NCBI GenBank assembly: GCA_033060915.1
Contig: CM065393.1
Coordinates: forward strand, 6,633,501-6,697,500
DNA: 64,000 nt
Direction of reading: 5' to 3'
DNA from: Euryodendron excelsum
Lineage: Eukaryota > Streptophyta > Magnoliopsida > Ericales > Pentaphylacaceae
In this document: positions 12,100 to 23,554 of the stretch, piece after piece
How the letters are laid out: every line of letters starts with the position of its first letter
Position numbering within the stretch: position 1 is the first letter of the stretch
Notes under the pieces: model-generated
Told to the model about the DNA's origin: nothing
Seen by the model: the letters and a program-made list of their open reading frames with translations, nothing else
The model's database searches: none
Position numbers and translations under genes: made by a program

Positions 12100-12882
12100 T
12101 TGAAAAAAATAATATATATGATTGAATGTTTATAAGACCTCATGAATGTTTATTAAATTTAATAGACTTATTTAATTCCTTGAGACTTCCGTTTAACTTA
12201 TTCGATATGTCGGATTCATAATCCACTTACAGGGTTTGGCATAATAAAAATTTATAAGTTTCCTTAAGGAGGTGTCAATAATCTCTATACCGGAATGTAG
12301 ATTCTATCAATAATTAATATTTACCATACAAGTAATGCTATCGCCCAACTCACTGAGTTTATTAATCCACGAATAATCTCACTTTTTTGTGAATCAAAAC
12401 AATAAAGATTATATGCACGTGTCTATTTATTATATTAGGATTAAGAGTATAAACATTCATAATAATCATGAGACATTTATTGTTTTATATAGTCAGTTTA
12501 AAAACAATTACTTAAACACTATTCTGTTCAATACACACAAAGTGTACTAGTGCAAGGAATTAGAATTATACCGTTTCCCATAGTTAAGACATATTTATTA
12601 AAATCTTGTGCTACATTTCTACTAATGGTGTATCTAGTTCCATCTAAGATTATGAATGATAAGCTTATATTTCATAAGAACTATGATATGATCTTTCACG
12701 TGTAAACTGTACTGTACACACCAGATCGTCTACTATATAAAATAAGATACACACACGCATAATCAATAAATAATGTAAGACAAATATTGCTCACACAGAT
12801 TCTCATTAAAATGAAATAACTAATTTATTAATAAATACTTAATGCATACACAAAACATATCTTTTAGTATATTTGCCTAACA
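12100..12882 (-). repeat. AT-rich possible copia LTR remnant
   Basis: On the minus strand it would begin TGTTAGGC at 12882. The AT-rich text then resembles a plant copia LTR in composition, including ATTTATTAATAAATT stretches and a TTATTTTATATAG block near 12735-12750. I could not find its other end or a TSD, and there is no open frame. This is a weak call based on texture and a plausible terminus only. Confidence 0.25.
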
Positions 12883-13290
12883 CCCCGAGCTTAGACCTGA
12901 TCAACGCAGACCAACATGGAGTTAAACCATTATAGGTCTTTTAAAACCGACATAAATGCTTTTTCAAAACAATTAAAAATTTTTCAAAACTGTATATCAT
13001 GTTTTCTGCATTAAAACTACGCTTTTAGCCTCTAAACTTATGTTTATGAAAACATACCCTTTGGTGTCCTAGCACTCGTTAATTGCCAGGTGGCGACTCC
13101 GAAGCTCTTTCAAAACTAATGGTCATTTTCTAATCAGGAAAATTGTGTGAGCCGGGACAAATACCCCCATAAAGTCTAGAGTTAATCAAATCTGCAAGTC
13201 ACCTGAAAACTCCATTCTGGGCCCTATCTCATTCACGAGATATTTAGGCAGTCCAAAATTTGATTGTGACAATAATCTTACAGGAGTCTA
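12883..13290 (+). repeat. Decayed Tat-like LTR 3' fragment
   Basis: 'CCAGGTGGCGACTCC' at about 13087-13101, followed by a run leading to AGCCGGGACAAATACCCCC, matches the order of motifs near the 3' end of Tat-lineage LTRs (the same block is seen in reverse at 5735-5755). The terminal GCGACA is not recognisable, and no element body follows. Confidence 0.4.
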
Positions 13291-14880
13291 CCATTCTAGC
13301 ATGTCATGCTTTCATATAATGTTTGAAGTTCATGAAAGAGTATGTTATATCTACCTCCCTTGAGTTCTGGGTTTAATACAACTATTTGAACTTTGAAAAT
13401 TACACTACACTCTATATTAGAGTTTATACTCAACATAATTAATAGAATATAATGAAATGACATTTTTAACCTTAACTATTGAAGGTATATAATGCAAAAA
13501 CATCATATATCATAATGACATTACTCTACTAAAATTTGATTAACAAAAAATTCATTTTTGAACTCTGAACATTTAAAATTTGAAATGCCAAAAATTGCTT
13601 ATTTGTCTTCTAATCCATTTCCGTATGTATATCTAACCATTATTGTAGTTTTAACTAATAGTTTTTCCGTCTTGCTACTTTGATCATCATGTTTAGTTGG
13701 TCGCAGAATCTAGAATACTATTAACACCTTACTGTATATTGCATGCTAAGAATTATGTAGGCGACTATTGGAGCTTCATCGCAATCTCCATAGCTAGGTA
13801 AATAAGACTACTTTGATTGAAGTTGTTACCATATTAGAACCGTACCATGTCTATTAAAAATCATTGCCCCAAAACACATTGTATGGACTTGCTGTTTTAT
13901 ACATTGTTTATGTTTTAAATTCTCTTATTTTTCTGAATTTGGATTTTGAATTTAGAGTATTGTCCAATGCTTATAATCTAATTGTGTCTAGTTTAATGAC
14001 CAATTGTTCTTTTGAACGTGGATATAGAAAAATGGAAGTCCTAATGAGCTACTGAAGACACGAAATCTATTTATTGCCGGACATGGTTTGTTGGAATTTC
14101 TTTTCCCTATATTAGATTGTTATTTCTAACTTATTTTCAAATGTATGGTATATTCAAAGGAAGGTGTACTCAAAGCTTACAATGCATTTTCGTTGTTGGA
14201 GGAGGATTAATTACTACAATTGTTGTTCATTTCACCGTAATTGTAGATTTATGCACTTAGAGCGACAATTTTAGATATATAATATTTTTTTAGTTCACCA
14301 AATGCGTTTTTTTTTCAGCTTTATGTTTGTGCATATATGTGATGATCTTGACTATCTTGATGAGAAGCCCGTTATGAGTTTCCTACTTTATGCTGAAAGC
14401 AATCAAGTAAATTTCTATTATAACTCTTATACTTAAATTTACACCACATTTTACTGTAATCTCTCATTTTTGAATTGTAACAATCAAGCTCTCGTACTTA
14501 TGGTCAAGTTGTAATATGAATATTTTGTCAACCACTGCTTGTCCATTTAATAGAAAATGTCCATGACGGGCTAAAGTAAAATTATTTACAAAAGTACAGG
14601 TGTATTGATTGTGACAATTTTAATTTTACTTATGATTGGTTTAAGGAAAAAAGGCAATTGACATTAATAATTATTAGACTTAGCACTCCTACGTTTATAC
14701 AAAATTTCATTGTAGCTCCTCATGCATATTTGTTGTCAACTAGAGAAAGGGTAGCTAGCGGAAGATTGATGGTTTTTGAGAAAACCAAGTGCTTTATAAA
14801 AGATGAAAAATACTTTGAGATCATACACATATGTCTCCATTGATCTATACATGAACAAAATGATGAATTAAAGATCATAC
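13291..14880. other. No recognisable gene or repeat
   Basis: This AT-rich stretch has only short chance open frames (the longest are about 60 codons) with no motif I recognise. No terminal repeats, PBS or RNA gene were seen. It may be very old repeat or intergenic DNA. Confidence 0.6.
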
Positions 14881-15280
14881 CTTGTAGGGTTTGGTAGCAT
14901 ACCCTAAACAATGAGAATACTTGAAGAACTTAAGCTTCCTTCTTCTAGGGTTCTTTCTAGAATCTTTGAGCCTCCTTGGATTAGGAACTTCCTTTGATGG
15001 CTTGAGCCTCCTTGACCTAGGATTCTTCTTCCTTGATCACTAAGGCACAAGGAAAAACCACTAGGGTTGAAATTCCTCTCTCTCCCTTTTTTCTAGTGTG
15101 GCCAGCCACCCCCCTTTTATGTATCTATACTAGTGCCTCTCCAAGTGCAAGGAGGGGATCTCTAGGGTTTCTATATTCTAGGCTAACACCAAGTTGCTAT
15201 AATTGCACATTAACTCTTGATGAATATAGCAATTAGTAAAACTACCCTAAACTCCCCTAAATGATTGTAATTGACCTTCT
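14881..15280 (-). repeat. Possible LTR fragment inserted in copia pol
   Basis: The sequence breaks the copia reading, which resumes near 15284. On the minus strand it contains a TACATAAAAGGGGGG stretch followed by GAGAGAG and AG-rich leader-like text ending near 14881. This resembles a short plant LTR with its promoter and transcript start, but no ends or TSD were found. Confidence 0.25.
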
Positions 15281-15283
15281 AGA

Positions 15284-15534
15284 ATAAAAAATTATATTAA
15301 GGAATGGAAATATGGAGGGACAGAGAAGAAGACAAACTATGGGTATCACAGAAAAAAATATATGGAGAAGATGCTAGAGAGATTTAATATGACAAATGCA
15401 AAACCGGCCAGTATTCCTCTAGCTAACCACTTGATCATATCATTCTATGGATAATAAGGTGAAGAAAATGTCCTGAGTCTAGTATGCTAGTGCAGTGGGA
15501 AGCTTAATGTATGTCATGGTTTGTAGTCAGCCAG
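15284..15534 (+). pseudogene. Ty1/copia reverse transcriptase, C-terminal part (first piece)
   Basis: The frame reads, with two single-base shifts in A runs, GMEIWRDREEDKLWVSQKK, then KYMEKMLERFNMTNAKPAS, then YASAVGSLMYVMVCSQPDI. These are the well-conserved blocks at the end of the copia RT (the MEI-RDR, Y-E--L-RF-M and SAVGSLMYAM--TRPDI motifs). There are stops between the blocks. Translation continues without loss after the LTR inserted at 15535, resuming at 17888 with SHPVSVVSKYMDN. The upstream parts of the element (gag, protease, integrase and the first half of RT) are missing from the window. Confidence 0.8.
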
Positions 15535-17882
15535 TGTCACGCCCCATAACCCGGCCTATGCAGATTTAGGGTACATGATCGGCCAGTAGTAAGGCTACCC
15601 GAGACCGTATTACATAAATTGATTGATCACCTATTTGAAATCATTTAAAATTTGTGAAAATAGAATCTTTTATATCTTGAAATATAATCTGTGTTATACA
15701 TGGTAGAGCTGTGCCTAATCCATAACATAACAAACATAAGGACCAAATCAAGGTCCATCGAAGTTATAGCATTATATCATTACAAAACATCAGGTCCAGT
15801 CCTCAAACATTATACAAAACATAGGCCCATGGGCCGTAGCTCAAAATCCACGTATGACCTCGCTTTAGGGCCTCTCGGATTGGCTACCTGAAAATCATTT
15901 AAAAAAACATAAGCTAATACTTCATGAATAACAATGATGCATGAGCATGAAAATATCATGGACTAGCAATTATGTCTAATGTATAAAACAATAGATAAAA
16001 CATTTATGCATATAAAGCATAAACTTGAAACGTGTAAGCATAGGCTTGAAATTATAGATAGCATAAGCATCATATTGAAATATTCTATCGTTTCAAAACA
16101 TGATATTATAAAAGAGAGATGCGACATATCTTTCTTCGTGATAAAGCATAACATAACTTGTCATAAACATTTGAACATATCATCGTTCTCGTTCTAAAAC
16201 TTAAGTGTGTTACAACCCGACATTAGAGCTACGCTCCACATCAGTAACCTTAAAGGTCACACATAAGGCTCTTTAGGTCGTGGGATGTGTCCCGAACATG
16301 GCAATAGTTTATTTCACATCCCCTATTGAAGGACCATCGTTTTTAGTTTAAGGTCTTGCCACGAAAGACCTCGAGTTGGCACCATACATTGGAAAAGTCT
16401 TGCATCTCTTTCATGTAAGCATTTTAGTCCATGGGTTTCAATTCATAACATAATACAACTTGCATGCCTTAAAAGTACGACATTTATAATTGAATATAAC
16501 ATTGATGCATTGAAAATATATGTAAAACAGTTGGAAAGTACTAGAATTTACTCATGGTATATCATTACTCACTTTTCTTCGATAGAATGAGTGATGAACA
16601 AGGTGTTCTTACACAAAATGCACATAGAAGTATGAAAATATCAATATAAGACTCCAAGGCAAAGCAACAATGTAAAACGAGAACATAAGGTTGATGTTTG
16701 AACATGAAAGTGGGGACGTCAACTCCTTCATTGCATCTCAACCACTTCTCAAGGAAGAGTTCACACTCTAGGTTAAATCCATTAAAAAATAGGCTTAAAA
16801 GGCTTTAATTTGATAGGTCATGGGTCACAAATACATCTCAGATGAAGAAGTTATGTCCTACAGAAAATGGACTAAAATTTTGGAAGAAGAATGTTACTGA
16901 CAGAATTTTGGGTCAACTTCAAAATTTAATATCTCTTAATTTATAAGGAATTAGAGTACAAACTTTATATCGATACAAAGGTCTATGAATTTACTATCCA
17001 ATACTTCAAACGGTGCATCAATATGAGTTTTTTTTTAGAGAAAGTTATGCCCATTTTATCGGAGCTAAAAAAGTGAAACTGGGAACTCTAGACAAAATGG
17101 TCGATTCCTGAGACTAAAGAGTCGACTCCTGAACTGAAAGAATGAATCTGGGAGTTCTCTAGACAAAAGGGTCGACTCTTGAGACCAAAGAGTCGACTCC
17201 TGAGCTAAAAACCCAAATTTCAAACCCGAAAATCTCCAAACCTCACTCAAACCAATTCTAAACTTCATCAAACATTTCCCAAACTCCTTAAATGCTTTTA
17301 GGGAATAAAGATGACCCAAAAAAATCACAATAACTCATAATGAAACACTTTAAACAAGTAAATTGAAGGGATCTAGGGTTTTAGGAACCCAAGCCCTGAC
17401 TTGCATAAGTTGGGGATTTAAATCCCAAACTCTCAAATCTTTCAATGGGGCTTACAATACTCTATATTTAGTCAATTTGGGACTCAAAAGAGTTACTCAC
17501 AACAACTCAACAACACAACCCATAATGATAGATGCATACAATATACAATTGTAGTAGAAAATGAAACCTTACCCTTCTTTAAGCTTGGTTAAGTCTTCTA
17601 TTGGCTTCAAACTCTTCCTTCAAGCTTCTTTCTCCTCTTTCTCATCTCCCCTTCTCCCTCTCTTCCCTCTTAACCGGTTGAAATGTGTGAGTTGTGTGCA
17701 CATAAGTGTATATAAGATGATACACATGGAAATAATCTCATGTGTCTCACTCTATAGGCTTAAGTTACAACATAAGCTCTCATTGGTCATTTTTGACCCA
17801 CAAGGAGAAATAATTAACATTAAACATTGCATACACTAGAAATTCTAATTAATATAAATAAATAGAGGTTCGGGATATCATA
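15535..17882 (-). mobile_element. Solo LTR of gypsy-type family G1, TSD GCCAG
   Basis: Flanked by GCCAG at 15530-15534 and 17883-17887. On the minus strand it ends GGGGCGTGACA and begins TATGATATCCC, where TGTGATATCCC would be expected. It shares long similarity, in inverted orientation, with the LTR at 1-3438. It contains a short repeat with AGAGTCGACTCCTGA at about 17105-17205. No PBS, PPT or pol adjoins it, so it is a solo LTR. It is inserted in the copia RT reading frame, so it is younger than that element. Confidence 0.82.
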
Positions 17883-17887
17883 GCCAG

Positions 17888-18501
17888 ATATCTCACATCC
17901 AGTTAGTGTTGTAAGTAAGTACATGGATAATCTAGGAAAGAAGCATTGAAACATAGTCAAATGGATATTCAGGTACTTGAGCGGTACGTTGGATTTCGGT
18001 ATCTTATATCAGAAATAAGATGAAACATAATAGGTTGTGGGCTATGTAGATGCAGATTATGTAGGAGATCTGGACAAAGCAGAAGTTTACTACAAGTTAT
18101 ATATATTTACTCTTGCAAGTGGGCTTATAAGTTGGAAAGCTATGCTTCAATCGACTCCCGTTTTATCCACAACTAAAGCGAAATATGTGGCAACGGTGGA
18201 AGTTGCCAAGGAGGCTTTGTGGTTGACAGGTTTGGTTAAGGAATTTGGATTGAAGACGGAATGCTTGGAGTTGTATTGTGACAGTCAAAGTGTTATTCAT
18301 TTGGCGAAGAATCAAGTTTATCATGCACGAACAAAACACATCGACGTGAGGTATCACACAGTCAGAGGATGGGCAGAAGAAGGCAAGATAAATTTAAAAA
18401 AGATTTATACTGAGAATAATGCAATGAATATGTTAACAAAGCTAGTGACTACACAAAAGTTCAAGCACTGCTTGGACTTGATCAATCTTTCGCACTGTTA
18501 A
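17888..18501 (+). pseudogene. Ty1/copia RT end and RNase H (second piece)
   Basis: The start continues the RT piece that ends at 15534 (SHPVSVVSKYMDN, then WIFRYLSGTLDFGILYQ), with a stop at the codon usually coding Trp. An open stretch from 18037 to 18501 then encodes the copia RNase H. The conserved VDADYVGDLDK block with its acidic residues, SWKAMLQSTPVLSTTKAKY, the CDSQS block, HLAKNQVYHARTKHIDVRYH and the C-terminal LTKLVTTQKFKHCLDLINL are all present. The open stretch uses GTG rather than ATG as its first codon, so it is not a separate gene. In-frame stops before 18037 make the polyprotein dead. The PPT and 3' LTR follow directly. Confidence 0.88.
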
Positions 18502-18590
18502 ATATTGGAAGAAAATCTCAGGGCATAGGGATGCGGATCTACATCTGGATGCGGACCTGAAGTTTTAGGTGGAGGCATTTGAATTTTGGT

Positions 18591-18603
18591 CAAGGTGGAG
18601 AAT
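18591..18603 (+). other. Polypurine tract of the copia element
   Basis: CAAGGTGGAGAAT lies directly before the LTR start at 18604. It matches the usual copia PPT (AAGGTGGAGA) that primes plus-strand synthesis. Confidence 0.8.
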
Positions 18604-18637
18604 TGTTGAGGGTGGCTACAAATTCAAAGTCGTTAGA

Positions 18638-18797
18638 GTTACAATAGTCAACAGTTGTCAGAGTTACAGTAGTTAACAGCCGTCAGAATTACAGTAGTCA
18701 ACAGCCATCAGAACTACAGTAGTCAACAGCCATCAGAACTACAGTAGTCAACAGCCGTTAGAGTTATAGTAGTCAACAGCTATCAAAGCTACTGTAG
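18638..18797 (+). repeat. 25-bp direct repeats in copia U3
   Basis: Copies start at 18638, 18663, 18688, 18713, 18738, 18763 and (partial) 18788, with an exact 25-bp period. The core is ACAGTAGTCAACAGCC. The array ends about 20 bp before the TATA box, as expected for repeated enhancer elements of an LTR promoter. Confidence 0.9.
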
Positions 18798-18814
18798 TCC
18801 ATGACTCATTTCAC

Positions 18815-18823
18815 CTATAAATA
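18815..18823 (+). promoter_or_regulatory. TATA box of the copia LTR
   Basis: CTATAAATA sits just downstream of the 25-bp repeats, at about 210 bp into the LTR. This is the expected core promoter and would start transcription near 18850. Confidence 0.7.
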
Positions 18824-19155
18824 GCCAACGAATCTCCCATTTTCAAGACATAGCTAGAAGAAGAGAAAGTGGGGTTTTCTTTACCAAGTTTGAGAGGGTG
18901 AGTTGAGACAGGTGTATAAGGGTTTAAGGGTTTGGGTTTTGGTTATTAAACTTGAGTGTATACTTGAATCATTGTTTTCAATTTTTTTTTAGTAGTAAAG
19001 TAGGAAACCGAAGCACGTCCCGTGAACGTAGGCAATTTTGCCAAACCACACTAAATACTAGTGTCACTCTTCTTGTATGCTTTGATTGCTTTTATTTTTT
19101 TAATTATTATTTTTCTATCATTTGTACTAACCAATTGCTGCAAGAATTCCCAACA

Positions 19156-19883
19156 GCTCAAAATCTTTTAGGCTATATGCTCATCTACAATATCTTATTC
19201 CAATATGCAATTTGTATTTTTTTTAATGTGTGTGTGTGAGATTTGATGTAGCTAATTGAATATGCAAAAACTGAGTCAAATTGTGTCATTAAAGCAGATG
19301 GTTCATGTGCCCTAAGAGGTAAGAAAAAGAAGCAAGAGGAAAAAAGTGAGGGGTCAATTTTTAGTTTTGGTCCTGCCAATTTTCTTCTTCTTTTCTCAAT
19401 ACATTTCTGAATTTAATTATATGATCCCATTTGGTCTATCATAAGAATTGTTCGTGGGAAGATTGCAATGTAGGTCTTTTTGCTATTTAGTGGTTTGACT
19501 TGATTGAAATTGAATTAGGATTCATGAATTTTTTATGTTTTGTAAATGAGTTTCAGGATTTTTGATGTCTTTAACTATTCTTTTCTTTAATGGCTTTATG
19601 ATTATGGTGTTTTATTTATAAAAAATTATTAAGCATGTTGATGCATTTGCTTATTGAATTCCAAATTGGTTTGTAAAAAAAGTAGTTGTATTCATATATA
19701 TATATATATATATATGTTTCTTTTTGATTAACTTATGCATGTATGAGTTAACTAAAATATAAGCATATAACCTTAGACTCGTTTAAGAATCTTCATATGA
19801 GTTTGTGAATTCAATTATGATGAGATAGTTCTTGAATTGTCTAGTTTCGGACGGTTTTGAGAATATATAAATCTATATGGTAG
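19156..19883. other. No gene seen; (TA)n tract near 19700
   Basis: AT-rich DNA between the copia LTR and the Athila-like element. It holds a (TA)n microsatellite at about 19696-19715 and short chance open frames only. It could be old CACTA or intergenic sequence, but no motif supports that. Confidence 0.5.
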
Positions 19884-20604
19884 TGATTGCGCTCGAAACG
19901 TACAATTATAAGACCTTAACTTGTGTTTTGTTACCCTTAGTTTAGAATTGTAGACATCTCTTTAGTTATATTCTAGTACTAATTAAGTTTGTTCTTATTT
20001 CTATAGTAAATGGAGCTAAGAAGGATGTCGAAAGCAAGGTCATTGATGCAGTAGTCCAAATGTCGTTTGAACGTTAGTTGTAGTAAGGAGAGACGCTTGC
20101 AAAAGTTGGCAACCGAAGAAGTCATCCAGACGTTGTTTAGACGACGGGTCAAGATTCAGAGAGTTGATTATGGACCTATAATAGTAGTCCGGACGTCATT
20201 TGGATGTTGAAGGATTGTCGTTCGGACGCTATTCGGACGACTAGCGAAAGATTTTCAAGATGAAGATCTCACTGTTTGGACGACCAAAATTATACTAAAA
20301 CCATCATCCGGATGATGCCCCAGCTCAGCTTCGAACTTTGTAGTTTTCTTTTTGGTTTAAGACTCTAGATTAGCATATAAATACTTGTAATTATCCCTAT
20401 GCTCACTGACTCCAAGTCTTCGATTCATCAATCACAAGTCTGGTTTATATTTTTGTTTTAGTTAAACCTACTAGCTGAGTTGTTAATGCATTACAACCGC
20501 TAGTCAAATGTCAATGTTCTTAACTAATAAACCTACCAGCTGAGTTATTACTGTATTACAACCACACACTAGTAGATATCAATCACAATAATTTGGAGTG
20601 ATCA
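19884..20604 (+). mobile_element. 5' LTR of the Athila-like element (internally deleted)
   Basis: It runs from TGATTGCG to GAGTGATCA. Compared with the 1273-bp 3' LTR it is only 721 bp: a block matching about 43120-43635 of the 3' LTR is missing and part of the following text is rearranged. The shared part includes several TCGTCCGGACG/GTTCGGACG-type near-palindromes (20040-20330). Confidence 0.85.
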
Positions 20605-20627
20605 GTTTTTAGCGCTGTTGCTGGGGA
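20605..20627 (+). other. Primer-binding site of the Athila-like element
   Basis: GTTTTTAGCGCTGTTGCTGGGGA follows the 5' LTR directly. It is a slightly decayed form of TTTTGGCGCCGTTGCCGGGGA, the standard primer site of Athila elements; the changes are mostly G/C to A/T. Confidence 0.85.
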
Positions 20628-21309
20628 TCTTTTGAAAGACACAACCTGGTTAGTAAGTACTCTTGAAATTGCAAGAAAATAAATAAATACTCCGTAAAAA
20701 TACAGAGAAACATCGGCTAAGGCCATTGGTAATTTCGCGTATCTCTTGTAATTGTGTGTATGTTAGATTTAGATATTTTTAAATTTTTTTTAATATTTTC
20801 TACGTGTTTTTAGGATAGTTGTATTTGATTCATTTATTCTATCTTTAGGAAGGAGGGAGATATAGAGGAGACTAGGATTTTTGTGATATGTGTTTATTGG
20901 TGGTTTTGCTTTACATAAGGAGATTGGAGGCAAAGGGAAAGATTTTGAAAGTCTTCATGAATCGGTGGATATTTATGCGGAGATTGGAGGGTTTGAAAGG
21001 ACGAAAATCGATGAAGGGAACTTTGTGAACTTTCTTGTTAATTGAGCTATTGGATTGTCTCATATGTGTGCATTGCAGATGTATGTTATATTAATATATA
21101 GATATTCACGAAAATTTTGTTAGCATCAATCCGTTACAGAATCTTCTACCTTGTTACCTCACCCCATCACCCATACGATCTACACCGATAGATTTACCGC
21201 ATTTCCCCTTAGTTGTAGATTTAAGGCATATTCCAATGGCCAACATCCATGATGATGAGAATCTATAAGACCTTGCCAATAATGATAATGTAGAGAGAGG
21301 GAGTAACTT
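20628..21309 (+). other. Leader of the Athila-like element
   Basis: Non-coding stretch between the primer site and gag. It has no ORF with recognisable motifs and resembles the untranslated leader expected here. Confidence 0.5.
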
Positions 21310-22830
21310 AGAGGACATAGGAACTTTGATCAGAATCATGTAGGATTACATGAATCCTGTAAGTCAAACACCTACATCATACATAGTACTCCTCGCTCAC
21401 CAGGCTACAATGAATCTTAAGCTAGGAATGTTACAAACTTTACCCACTTTCTATGGTTTAGACTCGGAGAGGTCATACATTTTCATTAGGAGTTTTGAGG
21501 ATGCATGCTCAATATTTCAAGATAACTCGTGTCCTAGGGAAGTTTTACTCTTAAAATTGTTACCTTTCACTCTTAAGGACAAGGCGAAGATTTGATTTAA
21601 CTTATTGAGGCTTATATCTATCCACTCTTGGAACACTCTGCAAGGGAATTTTTTAAAAAGTTTTTCCCTGAGAATTGGATTGAGGCGATACGTCACGGCA
21701 TTTTCCAATTTGCTCTAGAGAATGGGGAGACATTCCTCCAATATTGGGAGAAGTTTAAAGAATCATTACATACTTGCCCCCATCACGGTTTTGATGATTG
21801 GTTGGACATAAGTACTTTTTATTCTTCATTAATGCCTCAATTAAAGATGTTCGTAGAGTCTATATGTGCAGGCACATACCTTGATAAAAGTCCCACAGAA
21901 GCATACACTTACTTTGATTATCTGGCTAACTTGGCTATAGATTGGACTACCACGGAAACTTAAAATCCCACAAATAGACCTACACCACTTGGGGAAGTTG
22001 AAGACCTACGAGCTAGAGTTACATCACTATTATGCAAGTTAGAGGCTCTAGAAACTTCTAAGGTCCACGTAGTAAGGGTTGAACCAGAGTTGTTATGTCT
22101 AGTTTGTGATATAACGAAGCACGATATTGCGTAGTGTCTAATCATACCGGGAGTATGATAGGCATTGCATTGCCAAGCTAACGCAGTTGGCCAATTCTGG
22201 GGGAGTGTGAGTGGTCAAGCGATTGGAGGAAATCCTTACTCTAACACATAATCTAGGATGGTGAAATCACTTAAATTTTGGATGGAGAAATTAGAGTTAG
22301 TAGAACCCACAACCATTCCACAGAGGGTATCAGAACACTCAACCGTTTCAAGCACAACCTCTCAAAAACCAGCAAGGGCCTTATCAACCACCACATAAAA
22401 GACCTTTGGAGGATAATGTTTTGCAATTGACCAATTACATGATGGTAATAAACAGTAAGACTGATAAGTATGAAAAACTCCTTAAATAAAACACTCATAT
22501 GCTTGAAAACCTATAAAAGCAAATGTCGTTAATAACATAGGCTTTAACTCAACAAGTAACGGGGAGATTTCTCACTCAACCTCAACCGAACCCAACTATA
22601 CGGAGTGTGACCATTATTGAGCTCACAAATAACACCTCCTCGAGTCATGAGCAAGTCCAGTCTATCACGACTCTTAGGAGTGAAAAAAATTATAAATAAA
22701 ACCATGCCACCTAGGGCTGTGAAGCCTGAAAGGGCTGAAAGAGAAAAAGAAAAAGTTGAGACAGAATTAGTAATGTTAGAGAGTGAAGAGATTGAGAAAG
22801 AAAGAGTTGAGATGTAAAATCCATGCAAGG
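21310..22830 (+). pseudogene. Athila-like Gag polyprotein (broken)
   Basis: Gag forms the virus-like particle and packages the element RNA. Blocks in order: DYMNPVSQTP, LKLGMLQTLPTFYGLDSE, SFEDACSIF, LLKLLPFTLKDKAK, a TGA where Trp is usual (21592-21594), FNLLRLISIHSWNTLQGNFLK, then after a frameshift near 21650 ENGETFLQYWEKFKESL and CPHHGFDDWLDISTFYSSL, all characteristic of Athila gag. A CCHC zinc knuckle (C-x2-C-x4-H-x4-C) lies at about 22096-22137 with an in-frame TAG between its His and last Cys. The tail holds the QSITTLRSEK block (about 22640-22690) that precedes the protease in these elements. There are several stops and shifts, so it is not functional. Confidence 0.85.
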
Positions 22831-22869
22831 TGGATGAACCAGTTGTAACCCTAGTTAGAGTGTTGAGGG

Positions 22870-23554
22870 ATGATGACTAAAGAGTGTTGAAGTATGCTTC
22901 TTTCCCTCATAGGTTAACCAAACCTAAACATGAACTTCATAACTCCGATATATATGAGGTGTTCAAACAGGTGAAGCCCAATATACCTCTTCTTGATCCT
23001 ATAAAGCAAATTTCTTCCTATGCCAAATTTTGAAAGACTTGTGCACCGTTAAATAGAAACTGCATGTGAAATAAACATCCTTCTTAGCCAATCAGAAGAG
23101 TATAATTTTGCAATCTAGCACCCCACCAAAATACAAGGATTCGGGATACCGCACGATTTCATGTGTCATAGGAAACCATCGTATAAATCAAGTTTTACTT
23201 AACTTGGGAGCTAGTGTGAACTTGCTTCCTTATTCAGTTTATCAGCAATTAGGGTTGGGCGAGCTCCACCCCACTAGAATCACTCTTCAGCTGGTTGATA
23301 GATCTACTCAGGTTCTTAAGGGTATAGTGGAGGATGTGTTAATTCAAGTCGATAAGTTCAACTTCCTAGTCAATTTCATTGTGATTGACACACAACCTAT
23401 CATGAGCTCTAGTGCCAATACTTCCATCCTAGTCATTTTAGGAAGACCCTTTCTTGCTACATCTAATGCTCTGATCAATTGTAGAAATGGGGTTCTAAAA
23501 CTTTCCTTTAGTAATATGATTGTCAAGTTAAACATTTTCAACATAAGTAACTAA
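22870..23554 (+). pseudogene. Athila-like aspartic protease with catalytic Asp changed
   Basis: The upstream part (FPHRLTKPKHE, then VFKQVKPNIPLLDPIKQ and YAKF) leads into TPPKYKDSGYRTISCVIGNHR and the open frame to 23554. The active-site block reads LLNLGASVNLLPYSVYQQLG, where functional members have LLDLGAS: the catalytic Asp codon at 23201-23203 is AAC (Asn), a G-to-A change. The later blocks GIVEDVLIQVDKF, ILGRPFLATSNALINC and LSFSNMIVKLNIFN are intact. The protease would cut the Gag-Pol polyprotein. With the Asp lost and upstream stops it cannot act. Confidence 0.87.

Larger units (their letters stand above)
18604..19155 (+). mobile_element. 3' LTR of the Ty1/copia element
   Basis: The 552-bp LTR begins TGTTG and ends CAACA, a perfect terminal inverted repeat. 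It has a U3 with seven 25-bp direct repeats, a TATA box at 18815-18823 and, downstream, the CGTGAACGTAGGC block common in U5 of many plant copia LTRs. The base after the end starts GCTCA, the expected TSD copy; its partner is not in the window because the 5' LTR is missing. Confidence 0.87.

Noticed and set aside
13400..13420. ACACTACACT as a CACTA left end
   Set aside because: No partner right end with matching TIR or TSD and no subterminal repeats.
18638..18797. 25-bp repeats as a possible CRISPR-like array
   Set aside because: The repeats are directly head to tail with no spacers, lie in a copia U3, and the DNA is plant nuclear.
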